A DNA stretch of 64,000 bases from Aeromicrobium piscarium. GTDB taxonomy: Bacteria > Actinomycetota > Actinomycetes > Propionibacteriales > Nocardioidaceae. The notes below the pieces were generated by a model. That model did not search any database, was not told where the DNA came from, and saw only the letters and a list, made by a program, of their open reading frames with translations. The stretch is from the NCBI RefSeq assembly GCF_007421815.1, contig NZ_VLNT01000004.1, positions 62,001 to 126,000 of the forward strand. The letters run 5' to 3'. Position numbers and translations under genes: made by a program. Position 1 is the stretch's first letter. Every line of letters begins with the position of its first letter. Positions 28,901-36,759 of this stretch are shown piece by piece.

Positions 28901-29335
28901 CTCGTGCAATCGACGTGCCCGCGCCCGCAGCGAGTCCCCTGGAGTCAGCGGTGCTCGACGTACTCGGTAGCGGACGCGGATCGCGTTGATCGCCGCCGCG
29001 GCGATCGCCGCGGAATCGGCGGCGACGGCGGCGACCTCCTGTCCGACGTGGCGCACCACGCCATCGGCGAGCGGCGGTCGATCCGAGAGCGGATGACCAC
29101 GGTGGATATACCGTGCACCCGGCTCGAAGTCGGCCATCGTGATGACCGCTCGCACGCCGGGCAGCCGTTCCGCCGCGCTCACATCGAGGTCGATGATCTC
29201 GGCATAGGGATGCGGTGATCGGAGGATCTTGCCGATGAGCGTTCCAGGGAGGTCGAGATCGGCCGTGTACTGCACGCCGCCCGCGGTGCGTGCCTCCCAG
29301 TCGATCGGGCGGACCCGTTCACCGATCCAGGTCAC
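25931..29335 (-). CDS. Molybdenum hydroxylase: Mo-subunit fused to FAD-subunit
   Basis: 1134-residue xanthine-dehydrogenase-family protein. Residues 1 to about 770 are the molybdopterin subunit: VAVGGGFGSKSK, GGQFRGYGTPQ and the catalytic-glutamate motif GAKSVGE. A basic linker follows, and residues from about 840 to 1134 are the FAD subunit (TATVGGNLAQEK). Four cysteines in the FAD part (920, 929, 939 and 958) match the pattern of E. coli PaoB, which holds a [4Fe-4S] cluster. The order Mo-then-FAD in one chain is unusual. The overlap with the [2Fe-2S] gene shows they form one enzyme. The substrate is unknown, probably an N-heteroaromatic or aldehyde. Confidence 0.9.
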   Translation of the reverse strand: MTWIGERVRPIDWEARTAGGVQYTADLDLPGTLIGKILRSPHPYAEIIDLDVSAAERLPGVRAVITMADFEPGARYIHRGHPLSDRPPLADGVVRHVGQEVAAVAADSAAIAAAAINAIRVRYRVRRAPLTPGDSLRARARRLHERTSGEPNVSVLSAIDWGDVEAGRRAGVVSVHGRYVYPSVSHACMETNTTLASWNAERGCVELWTSTQAPWFIAKEVSHLLGIAHEQVICREVAVGGGFGSKSKASEHEVLAAALSRKAGRPVLVELTRDEEFGANKPRHRFETTLTTSADRDGIIRLFEADLLVDNGSYNHMGSSVMRVGLITLGSMYRPDGVSLTSRLVDTATQPGGQFRGYGTPQVSLAVESQVDELAERLGVDPLDLRLRNTGPEFAPTLCGYEVTTSRLGDCLESVRMELRWDERKAERIPDRGVGVAAGMHGSGAFAYEQANRSDAAIDVFSDGRVRVRHGSADAGTGQNTILAQVAASELGIAVSDVDVVSMDSERTPFELGAWSSRGTHMTGSSVGKAAREMADMLRAVAAQKLGTDAVELRDGRAVSENDAVDLGDLVELSDDAVDGCLSHETSYLLEGTEMITPGKDRFNLSPSYAFAAHGAVVDVDRRTGKVSVIDYVAAHDVGTAINPTATEGQIVGGAVMGLGAALGEELIREGGRIVNTSYLHYAMPRSADLPSVRPVIVNGSDPAGPYGAKSVGEMSIIPPGAAIANAVYDAVGVRITDLPITPDKILTALAQQEGRRRRHRLWRRPSRWWVSGIRALYPLGLHTILHRYGTKLGRGVGHRGSTPAEEPRIIRARTDDELTSQLGRDARPVGGMTDALVARRSEARPAPVLISTIGIPARRVITVDERGALRIGAAVTLAELADHLRDRLPFVSEAIDSIASPQIRNTATVGGNLAQEKRCWFFRNGFACYKRNGATSPCYAVEGDHRFQHAVIDGHRCQAVTPSDLGTVLASVDAEVVVGRTGGRRTLRIGELYSGPGELSLEPGEVILEIVIGAEDLDRQGGFAKLSLYHGDFATASATITALGKEGRLRDVRIVLGAVAPTPWRARETERALEGTVVSRLRLRAELDAELDRIAHPLPRNGWKLDAVAGLAEQALEQGWPPGWRGSEDAALC

Positions 29336-29832
29336 CGTGACTCCATTTCGTCTGCCTCACGTCGCCACACCACCGCGCAGACGGCGGCGGTGATCGCCTG
29401 ATAGCCGGTGCACCGACAGATGTTGCCGGACAGCTGGGCCCTGATGCTCTCGGCGAGGTCCTCATCGGACAACGTCTCGGATGATCGGGACAGCAGGGCG
29501 GCGATGTGGACCAGCTGGCCGGGCGTGCAGAAACCGCATTGGAAGGCGCCCCGGTCCGCGAACTCCGCACGCACATCGGCGATCTCCTCAGCGAGCCCCT
29601 CGAGGGTCGTCACGGGTTGGTCGACCAGCGCCACCGGCGTCACACAGGACATCACGGGGCGCTCGCCGACCAAGACCGTGCAGGCACCGCATTCTCCTCG
29701 TCGGCAGGCGAGCTTCGTCGCCCGCAGACCCAGAGCATCGCGCAACACCTCCGCCAACGGCGTGGCACCGCCGAGGTCCACCTCGACCTGATCGCCGTTG
29801 ACCCGCAGGGAGCGGGTGCCGTCAGCTGTCAC
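29332..29832 (-). CDS. Molybdenum hydroxylase [2Fe-2S] subunit
   Basis: 166-residue small subunit with two clusters: the plant-ferredoxin type (C43, C48, C51 and C63, in CRRGECGACTVL) and the helical type (C99, C102, C139 and C141, in QCGFCTPGQ and NICRCTGYQ). It passes electrons from molybdenum to FAD. Starts and stops overlap on both sides (ATGA with the permease gene at 29829–29832 and with the large subunit at 29332–29335), so transporter and enzyme genes are translated as one unit. Confidence 0.95.
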   Translation of the reverse strand: MTADGTRSLRVNGDQVEVDLGGATPLAEVLRDALGLRATKLACRRGECGACTVLVGERPVMSCVTPVALVDQPVTTLEGLAEEIADVRAEFADRGAFQCGFCTPGQLVHIAALLSRSSETLSDEDLAESIRAQLSGNICRCTGYQAITAAVCAVVWRREADEMESR

Positions 29833-30581
29833 AGGTTCTTCGCCCAGTGCAGCTGGCGCGCCTCGATCCGGGTGTACACGGTGTTGATGACATTGCCCAC
29901 GACACCCAGGATGATCAGCGCCGTGAACATGCCGGCGATATTGAAGACCGACTGCGCCTGCGTCAGATAGAAGCCGATCCCGTTCTGGCCGCCGATCAGC
30001 TCCGAGACGACCATCATGATCAGGGCGATGGGCAATCCGATCCGCAGTCCCGCGGAGATCATCGGGACGGCCGACGGCAGGATCACCCGCCGGATGATGG
30101 CGGGACGGCTCAGTCCATAGGACCGGGCCACGTCGATCCGTTCCTGGCTGCAGCTGCGGACCCCGGACACCGTGTTCACGAGCACCGGGAACAGCACGCC
30201 GAAGGCGATGATGGAGATGCGCATCCCGTCACCGAGACCGAAGAGCAGCACCGCCACCGGCATCACGGCGACCGCCGGCAGTGATCGCATGAACTCCAAG
30301 GTCGGACCCGTGTACTCGGCGACTCGACGTGAGGTGCCGATCGACAGCCCGATGACGATGCCGAGCAGCGCCCCCACCAGATAGCCGATGGCGAACCGCT
30401 GGAGGCTCGGCAGAAGATCGCTCACCGTGTGGTCGAACAACCAATCCTGCGCGAACACCGTCATCACCTTGCTCAACGGCGGTAGGTAGATCGACGAACT
30501 GACCCGGCCACCGACCTCCCACAGCACCAGGATGAGCACCGGCAGCGCCCAGGGCACGACCCTGTGCATCGTGGACCTCAT
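29829..30581 (-). CDS. ABC importer permease (SsuC/TauC type), second
   Basis: 250-residue permease with about six membrane helices and the EAA-type loop around LSRPAIIRRVILPSAVPMISAGLRIGL that contacts the ATPase. Start overlaps the stop of the first permease. Nitrate/sulfonate/taurine-type systems often use one permease as a homodimer; two distinct permeases here imply a heterodimer. Confidence 0.9.
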   Translation of the reverse strand: MRSTMHRVVPWALPVLILVLWEVGGRVSSSIYLPPLSKVMTVFAQDWLFDHTVSDLLPSLQRFAIGYLVGALLGIVIGLSIGTSRRVAEYTGPTLEFMRSLPAVAVMPVAVLLFGLGDGMRISIIAFGVLFPVLVNTVSGVRSCSQERIDVARSYGLSRPAIIRRVILPSAVPMISAGLRIGLPIALIMMVVSELIGGQNGIGFYLTQAQSVFNIAGMFTALIILGVVGNVINTVYTRIEARQLHWAKNL

Positions 30582-31420
30582 CGGGATCCTCCGTTCGTCC
30601 TGATATCGCCGTTCCAGAAGACCAGCCGACGTTCGAGCCCGGCCATCGCGAGATTGATGACGTAGCCGATGATGCCGACCAGCAAGATGCCCGCGTACAT
30701 GTCCTCGGTCCTGATCGCGACCTGCATGCGGATGATGTAGTAGCCGAGGCCACCACTGCGCGTGAGGATCTCGACCGTGATCACCAGGATGAGCGCAATC
30801 GCCGCGCTGATCCTGATGCCGGCGGCGATGTTGACCGCCGCGCTCGGGATCTGCACCCGGAAGAACACCGCCAGCCGGCTCAGCCCGAAGATCCGGGCCG
30901 TGTCGACCGCGACATCGTTCACATCGCGGACCCCGTAGTAGGTGTTGAACAGGATCGGCCAGAAGGAGGCGTAGACGATCATCGCGACGGTCGTCGTGGG
31001 TCCGACGCCCAGCAGCAGGATCGAGAACGGGATCAGCGCGACCGAGGGCAGTGGTCGCAGGAACTCGATCACGATCCTGAAGGTGTTGTAGGCGGGCTGG
31101 AAGGCACCCAGCGCGGCGCCCAGGATCACACCGAGGACGGTCGCGATGGCCAAGCCCTGGGCATAGGCCAGCAGCGTGCCGCCGATCCCCGACAACATCT
31201 CCCCGCGACCGATCTCGGCCACGAAGGCCTCGGCGATCTGGCTCGGACGCGGGACGTAGATCGAGTTCACGACTGTCATCGTCAGCAGCTCGATGAGCGC
31301 CACGAGGGCGACCACGAACACCAGACCCCGCCAGTTGAAGCTCGCGGAGGAGAACCGCCGTCGCACCACCGCGGTGCCATCATCGGCCGTGTCGGCGACC
31401 GGCGCTGAAGTCACGGTCAT
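30578..31420 (-). CDS. ABC importer permease (SsuC/TauC type), first
   Basis: 280-residue permease with a short cytoplasmic N-terminus, a first helix in GLVFVVALVALIELLTMTVV and the ATPase-contact loop LSRLAVFFRVQIPSAAVNIAAGIRI. It is clearly paralogous to the neighbouring permease. ATG at 31420 follows AAAGGAGAGG. It belongs to the operon ATPase–binding protein–permease–permease–Mo-hydroxylase. Confidence 0.9.
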   Translation of the reverse strand: MTVTSAPVADTADDGTAVVRRRFSSASFNWRGLVFVVALVALIELLTMTVVNSIYVPRPSQIAEAFVAEIGRGEMLSGIGGTLLAYAQGLAIATVLGVILGAALGAFQPAYNTFRIVIEFLRPLPSVALIPFSILLLGVGPTTTVAMIVYASFWPILFNTYYGVRDVNDVAVDTARIFGLSRLAVFFRVQIPSAAVNIAAGIRISAAIALILVITVEILTRSGGLGYYIIRMQVAIRTEDMYAGILLVGIIGYVINLAMAGLERRLVFWNGDIRTNGGSR

Positions 31421-31448
31421 GACCTCTCCTTTCGGACGGTGCGGAGCG

Positions 31449-32441
31449 TCACTCGGCGATGACGGAGGCGGCTTCCACCGGCTCGGGGATCACTCCGAAG
31501 CGCTCCATGATGTCGATCGTGGGCTGGACCATGTCCTCGGTGACCTCGTCACCGAACTGCAGCAGCTGCATGGTCGCCAGGGTCTCGTCGGTCAGCGACG
31601 TGTACTCCTGCAGGATGCTCTTGCGTTCTTCCTCATTGGCCGGATCGTTGGCCCAGGCATTGGCCGCCTTCAGCGCCGCCCGGAACTTCTCCACCGCCTC
31701 GGGATTGGCGTCGACGACCTCCTCGCTGCCGAACCAGATCGTGTTGTAGAAGTCCTCCCCGGCGTTCACCGCGTCATAGGGGGCCAGCAAGGTGCTGCCG
31801 AGTCCGTCGGCCTCGATCTGGTAGTTGAACGGCGCCGTCACGGTGGCCGCGTCGACCTGACCGCTCTCGAAGGCCTGCCCCACCTGGGTGAAGTCCAAGG
31901 TGACGACATTGACCTTCGAGATGTCCGCACCCGCGTCCTCGAGCGTGGCGAGGGTGGAGAGGTGCGGCATGGTGTTGAGCGCGTTGACCGCCAATGAGCG
32001 TCCCTCGAGCTGCTCGATCGAGGTGACATCGCTGTCCTCGGGGAGCATGACCCAGACTCCCGGGTTGTCCTGGGTGTAGATCGCCCCGCCGGCCACGATC
32101 TGGAAGTCGATACCGGCCACGGAGGCCGAGGTAACCGAGGTCGGCGAGGTCAACGCGAACTCCGCATCGCCGGACTCGACCGCGGCCGCGAGCTCGGGCA
32201 CATTGGCCACGATCTTGACCTCCACATCGAGCCCCTCGTCCTCGAAGAAGCCCTGCTTGTCGGCGTAGAACGCCTGTGACCCCGAGTCCGAGCCGACCGT
32301 GGCGATGGTGATCTTGGTCGTGCCGTCCTCACTCTCCTCGATACCCCCGCCTCCCCCGGACCCGCCCCCGCAGGCCGCGAGAACCAGCAGCCCCGCGACA
32401 CCCGCGACCGCCGTCGCACCACGCCTCATAGCAATGAACAT
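31449..32441 (-). CDS. ABC importer lipoprotein binding protein (SsuA/NMT1 type)
   Basis: 330-residue periplasmic-type binding protein with a lipoprotein signal (MRRGATAVAGVAGLLVLAAC, cysteine 24) and a glycine-rich tether. The mature part has TIATVGSDSGSQAFYADKQG and FALTSPTSVTSA, as in SsuA/TauA/ThiY proteins that bind sulfonates, nitrate, pyrimidine precursors or aromatic acids. The ligand cannot be told from sequence. The start is ATG 32441 or ATG 32429. Confidence 0.9.
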   Translation of the reverse strand: MFIAMRRGATAVAGVAGLLVLAACGGGSGGGGGIEESEDGTTKITIATVGSDSGSQAFYADKQGFFEDEGLDVEVKIVANVPELAAAVESGDAEFALTSPTSVTSASVAGIDFQIVAGGAIYTQDNPGVWVMLPEDSDVTSIEQLEGRSLAVNALNTMPHLSTLATLEDAGADISKVNVVTLDFTQVGQAFESGQVDAATVTAPFNYQIEADGLGSTLLAPYDAVNAGEDFYNTIWFGSEEVVDANPEAVEKFRAALKAANAWANDPANEEERKSILQEYTSLTDETLATMQLLQFGDEVTEDMVQPTIDIMERFGVIPEPVEAASVIAE

Positions 32442-32470
32442 GTCTGACCCAATCTTTCGAAGTGTTGTTT

Positions 32471-33325
32471 TCAGTGGGAGCCGTGGCGCTGGTCCGTGAG
32501 CCCCATGATGTCGTGGACGAGCGCGCGGATCCGGAGGAATTCTGGATGGCTGCGGGTCTCCACCTGCGATCGCGGCCGGTCGATGTCGACGATCAGTTCC
32601 TCGGCCACGACGCACGGAGGCTTGCTGAGCACGACGATGCGGTCGGCCAGGTAGATGGCCTCGTCGATATCGTGCGTGACCATCAACATGGTGTTGCCGG
32701 AGTCGCCGAGCCGGTCGCGGATGCCCAGTAGGGTGTCCTCGAGGCCCTCCTTGGTGAGGGCGTCGACTGATGCGAAGGGCTCATCGAGGAGCAGGATCTC
32801 CGGCTGGAAGGCCAGCGCGCGGGCGATGGCCACCCGCTGCTGCATCCCGCCGGACAACTGCCCGGGGTGGTACTTCTCGAAACCGCTGAGCCCGACCGTC
32901 GCGATCGCCTCGGCGACCCGCGAGGTCTTGTCGGCCGCGGCGATGTCGCGCCTCCGTGCGAGCGGGAAACGCACGTTCTTCTCGACCGTGAGCCACGGGT
33001 ACAGCGAGCGCGTGTAGTCCTGGAAGACGAGCGCCATCTCCGGTGGCGGGCTGTTCACCAGCTGACCCCGCAGGCGGACCTGGCCGCTCGTCGGCGCCAG
33101 GATCCCCGACAGCATCCGCAGCAGCGTGGACTTGCCGCAGCCGGACGGGCCGATGATGGCGACGAACTCGCCTTCCTTGACATCGAACTCCAGCCCATCA
33201 CACACGAGCGGCGCATCGGGGGCGTAGCGCTTACGAAGCCCGTCGACCTGCAGGATCCTCTCTCCGTCTGTCACGCTGTGTCCCTTTCCGCGCTCGACAT
33301 CGCGATCGATCGCTGTTGCCTTCAT
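32471..33325 (-). CDS. ABC importer ATPase (SsuB/TauB type)
   Basis: 284 residues. Walker A GPSGCGKST, Q-loop LVFQDYTRSLYPWLTV, signature LSGGMQQRVAIARAL, Walker B ILLLDEPFASVDALT, H-loop VTHDIDEAIYLADR. ATG 33325 has GAAGGAAG about nine bases upstream. It is the first gene of the long minus-strand operon that runs at least to the molybdenum hydroxylase and probably through npdG and fbiC. Confidence 0.93.
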   Translation of the reverse strand: MKATAIDRDVERGKGHSVTDGERILQVDGLRKRYAPDAPLVCDGLEFDVKEGEFVAIIGPSGCGKSTLLRMLSGILAPTSGQVRLRGQLVNSPPPEMALVFQDYTRSLYPWLTVEKNVRFPLARRRDIAAADKTSRVAEAIATVGLSGFEKYHPGQLSGGMQQRVAIARALAFQPEILLLDEPFASVDALTKEGLEDTLLGIRDRLGDSGNTMLMVTHDIDEAIYLADRIVVLSKPPCVVAEELIVDIDRPRSQVETRSHPEFLRIRALVHDIMGLTDQRHGSH

Positions 33326-33612
33326 CGACACCACTTCCTTCGGTTCCTCACGTGAACTGGACCATCGGAGAAGAGGCTCCCAGGTCCGAGGACACCGACG
33401 CAGACCGCCGCGGCTCCTCTGTTGTCGCCACACCGCGGATGGCCCGCGCTGAGAAGTGCCCCCGATGTAACCGGGCGCGGGCGCAGATAGAAAGACCACA
33501 TCCCGCGCCACGGAACGGTTCCATCGCGCGCACATCGGGGAATGCGGGATCGCCTGTGTGGCCGATGACCCCATCCGGGCTCGGCGAGAACCGTTGTGGT
33601 GTCCCGCTCGGT
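33326..33612. promoter_or_regulatory. Intergenic region upstream of the importer/Mo-hydroxylase operon
   Basis: 287 bases without a gene, between the amidohydrolase stop and the importer ATPase start, both genes on the minus strand. It should contain the promoter for the importer operon. The perfect odd palindrome GGAACGGTTCC (33512–33522) is a possible operator, with a related AACCGTT at 33590–33596. No GCGGT-type array is present. Confidence 0.35.
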
Positions 33613-34890
33613 CTAGATCGACAGGACGCGTGGACGGTAGGTGCCGGCGTCCTTGACCAGACGCCCGGAGGTCGCCACGTGACTGATGCGCTCAGCATCG
33701 CCGAGGCCACGGATATCGGCGATCGCGTCGCCGTCGTAGACCACGACATCGGCGAGCTTGCCGGCTTCCAGGGTGCCGATGGAGTCATCCAGTTCCAGCA
33801 GTTCCGCGCCGACTCTGGTGCCGGACTGGATGGCCGCGTGCGGTGTCATTCCGAGATCGCACAGGTACCCGAGTTCGCGCAGGTTGAGCCCGTGCGGGCC
33901 GGCACCCGCATCGGTTCCGAGCGCCACCGAGGCGCCTTGATCGATGGCATTGGCGATGTTCTCTCGCCCGCGCTCGATCCATCCGAGCTTCTTGCGGACA
34001 TAGTCGGCCGGCATGCGCTGCTGGTCCTCTGGGTCGAAGACCATGGTCGACAGGGTCGGCACGAGGAAGGCGCCCGAGTCGATCAGCAGCTGGCACTCCT
34101 CCTCGCCGATCCCGTATCCGTGCTCGATACTGCGCACGCCGCTGATCAGGGCATTGTGGATGCCCCGGCGGCCCTGTGCGTGCGCGGCGATCGGCAGCCT
34201 CCTGCCGTGGTAGCGGCCCAGCTCCGCGTGGATCGCCCGCATCTCCTCGACCGTGAGCCCCTGATCGTCCGGGTCATCGGACACACTCCCCATGCCGCCC
34301 GTCGCGCACACCTTGATGACGTCGACACCCGATCTCACCAGCTGTCGTGTCGCCACGACCGCCTCCTGCGGCGAGTCCACGATGTGGTTGAGGGCGCTGA
34401 TGGCGTAGTCGGACCGCTCCACCGCCTGGCCGTTGGGGAAGGTCCAGTCCACATGTCCGCCGGTATGGCTGAGGATGCCATGGGAGACCAGCAGGCGCGG
34501 ACCGTCGATGAGTCCGTCGGCGACGGCCCGGCGCATGCCGGGAGTGGTGCCGCCGAGGTCGCGGACCGTCGTCACACCGGCCAGGAGCGTCTGCCGCAGC
34601 CGCACCGCTGCCTCCAGGTGGCGGTAGTCGTCGAATTTCGCCATGGCGACCGCCAGCGGCTCCCACCGGCCCGAGGCGAAGACGTGGACGTGGCAGTCGA
34701 TGAACCCGGGCAGGATCGTCCCCCCGGCCGCGTCGACCCGCCGCGCGTCACCGGCATCGGGCGCACCGTCCGCGGGGCCCGCGTAGGTGATGTGTCCGTC
34801 CGTGTCGGTGAGGACGACACCATCGGGCACCGGCTCTCGCCCGGTGCCGTCGATGAGCTGGCCGTGGTGGAAGCACAGGGACTCGGGCAT
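33613..34890 (-). CDS. Metal-dependent amidohydrolase (imidazolonepropionase/prolidase-like)
   Basis: 425-residue TIM-barrel amidohydrolase of the group that includes imidazolonepropionase-like and Xaa-Pro dipeptidase (Sgx9260-type) enzymes. Metal motifs: HVHVF on strand 1, VDVIKVCATGGMG with the probable carboxylated lysine, AAHAQGRRGI and SIEHGYGIGEEE histidines, and LGTDAGAGPHG with the catalytic aspartate. It is the last gene of the peptide-importer operon, eight bases after dppC, suggesting that it hydrolyses the imported compound or its product. ATG 34890 follows AGGAACG. Confidence 0.9.
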   Translation of the reverse strand: MPESLCFHHGQLIDGTGREPVPDGVVLTDTDGHITYAGPADGAPDAGDARRVDAAGGTILPGFIDCHVHVFASGRWEPLAVAMAKFDDYRHLEAAVRLRQTLLAGVTTVRDLGGTTPGMRRAVADGLIDGPRLLVSHGILSHTGGHVDWTFPNGQAVERSDYAISALNHIVDSPQEAVVATRQLVRSGVDVIKVCATGGMGSVSDDPDDQGLTVEEMRAIHAELGRYHGRRLPIAAHAQGRRGIHNALISGVRSIEHGYGIGEEECQLLIDSGAFLVPTLSTMVFDPEDQQRMPADYVRKKLGWIERGRENIANAIDQGASVALGTDAGAGPHGLNLRELGYLCDLGMTPHAAIQSGTRVGAELLELDDSIGTLEAGKLADVVVYDGDAIADIRGLGDAERISHVATSGRLVKDAGTYRPRVLSI

Positions 34891-34898
34891 CTTCGTTC

Positions 34899-35777
34899 CT
34901 ATCGACGCTGATGGAGCCGGCGGTTGCGGGCATCGCTGTACTGATTGCCGGCCAGTGAGACACCCAAGGTGGTGAGCAGCAGCGCCAGCGAGGGGAAGAG
35001 CGTCATCCACCAGGCGAAGGACAGCACATTGGATCGTTGGGCGTTCTGCATGATCCGCCCCCACGACCAGGCGCTGGGATCGCCGAGCCCCAGGAAGGAG
35101 AGCGCTGCCTCCGTGATGATGGCGCGTGAGGCGATCATCAGGACCGCGACGATGATCAGCGGCACCACGGAGGGCACGATCTCGCGCATGATGATCGTCC
35201 ATGCCCGCTCGCCGACGATGCGGGCCGCGTCGACGAAGGGCATCGACACCACCTGCTGGGCGCCGCTGCGGATCAGGCGGGCCACCTCGGGCCAGGCGGT
35301 CAGGCCGATGACGAGGATCGTGGTCCGCAGGTTCGCCCCGAGGGATGCCGCGACGACGATCATCAACGGCAGCGGAGGCAAGGAGAGCATCACATCGACG
35401 ATGACGCCGAAGATCGTGTCGAGGCGGGGGAAGAAGGCCGAGAGCAGACCCACCGCGGCACCGACCACGGTCGCGATCACCGAGGCCACCACGGCAACGA
35501 GGAGGGACGTCCTCGCACCCCATGCCACCTGCGAGAACACGCTACGGCCGAGGTCATCGGTGCCGAAGGGGTCGCTTCCGCTCGGGCCGGCCAACAGGGG
35601 GCCTTGGTCCGAGCGTGGCGCGTCGACGAGCCACGGTCCCAGGATGCCGAGGAGGACGAAGCCGACGACGAGCACGGCACCGACCCACCACAGGGGTCGC
35701 CTCACCAGCTCGTGCCGGATGCCGGGGCGGGCGACCGGGGCCTCAGCGGGCTCAGCGGATTGAATGGCGTCGGTCAT
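34899..35777 (-). CDS. Dipeptide/oligopeptide-type ABC permease (DppC)
   Basis: 292-residue permease. It has the N-terminal OppC_N segment ahead of the first helix (RPLWWVGAVLVVGFVLLGIL), the DPFGTDDLGRSVFSQVAWG motif diagnostic of DppC/OppC, and six helices. Its start overlaps the DppB stop (35774–35777). It works with DppB, the lipoprotein at 36760 and probably the fused ATPase at 41983. Confidence 0.93.
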   Translation of the reverse strand: MTDAIQSAEPAEAPVARPGIRHELVRRPLWWVGAVLVVGFVLLGILGPWLVDAPRSDQGPLLAGPSGSDPFGTDDLGRSVFSQVAWGARTSLLVAVVASVIATVVGAAVGLLSAFFPRLDTIFGVIVDVMLSLPPLPLMIVVAASLGANLRTTILVIGLTAWPEVARLIRSGAQQVVSMPFVDAARIVGERAWTIIMREIVPSVVPLIIVAVLMIASRAIITEAALSFLGLGDPSAWSWGRIMQNAQRSNVLSFAWWMTLFPSLALLLTTLGVSLAGNQYSDARNRRLHQRR

Positions 35778-36727
35778 GTCGTCACCCTCGGATCCAGGAC
35801 GCGGGACATCACGTCGGTGAGTAGGTTCGCCAGCACGACGGAGGCGGCCAGGGCCACGAAGGCCGCCTGCAACACCGGGTAGTCGCGCTGCATCACCGCG
35901 GCATGGGTGAGCTGGCCGATGCCCGGGTAGGCGAAGACCGTCTCAGTGAGAACCGATCCGCCGGCCAGCGCTCCGAGCTGCAGACCCATGAGCGCCAGCG
36001 CGGGCAGCATCCCGTTGCGCAGTGCGTAGCGCCAGATGATGCGACGTTCCGCGATGCCCCGGGCCCGGGCGGCACGGACATGCTCCTGCTGGAGCACGTC
36101 GACCATATTGGTGCGGAGCGTGAGCGCGTAGGGGCCGACATTGATGATCACCAGGGTCAGCACCGGAAGCACCAGCCGATTGGCCACGCTGCCCAGCCAG
36201 GCGAGTCCGCTGGCATTCGGATCCTGGGTGGACCCGATCGCGAACCAGCCGAGGTCGGCGGCGAAGACGATGAGGAGCAGCACGGCCACGCTGGGGACGA
36301 ACAGCGCCGAGCTCGCGATACCGAAGCTCTTCAGGCCTCGATCGAGGAACCCGTCACGGCGCACCGCCGCCATGGTCCCGAGGGGGATCCCGACGAGGAT
36401 GGTCAGGATGAAGGCGCTGCCGGTGAGCAGCAGCGTCCACGGCAGCCGGTCGACGATCAGGGAGGCCACCTCGACGTTCTGCACATAGGACATGCCGAAG
36501 TCGCCCTGCAGCAGCCCGCCGAGGAAGTCGACGTACTGGGTCAGCAGCGGCCGGTCGAGGCCGTAGGAGCTGCGCAGGTTCTCGATCAGCGCCTCCGAGG
36601 CCCCCTCCCCGGCGATCAGCTCGGCTGGATCGCCGGGGAGGAGACGCAGCATCAGGAAGGTGATCGTGACGGCGGCCCAGATCGTCGCGACCGCGCGCAG
36701 CACGCGCATCAGGATGAACCTACGCAT
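35774..36727 (-). CDS. Dipeptide/oligopeptide-type ABC permease (DppB)
   Basis: 317-residue permease with the N-terminal RFILMRVLRAVATIWAAVTI helix, the long loop with YGLDRPLLTQYVDFLGGLLQ and the ATPase-contact EAA loop ARARGIAERRIIWRYALRNG. This is the standard DppB layout. It is preceded by the binding-protein gene (32-base gap) and coupled to dppC. Confidence 0.93.
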   Translation of the reverse strand: MRRFILMRVLRAVATIWAAVTITFLMLRLLPGDPAELIAGEGASEALIENLRSSYGLDRPLLTQYVDFLGGLLQGDFGMSYVQNVEVASLIVDRLPWTLLLTGSAFILTILVGIPLGTMAAVRRDGFLDRGLKSFGIASSALFVPSVAVLLLIVFAADLGWFAIGSTQDPNASGLAWLGSVANRLVLPVLTLVIINVGPYALTLRTNMVDVLQQEHVRAARARGIAERRIIWRYALRNGMLPALALMGLQLGALAGGSVLTETVFAYPGIGQLTHAAVMQRDYPVLQAAFVALAASVVLANLLTDVMSRVLDPRVTT

Positions 36728-36759
36728 CTGCTGTCAACCTCCTGCCGCTCGGTACGCCA

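Noticed and set aside
26684-29218. An 844-codon plus-strand frame
   Set aside because: Antisense shadow of the molybdenum hydroxylase gene; composition rich in R/H/D/A without domains.
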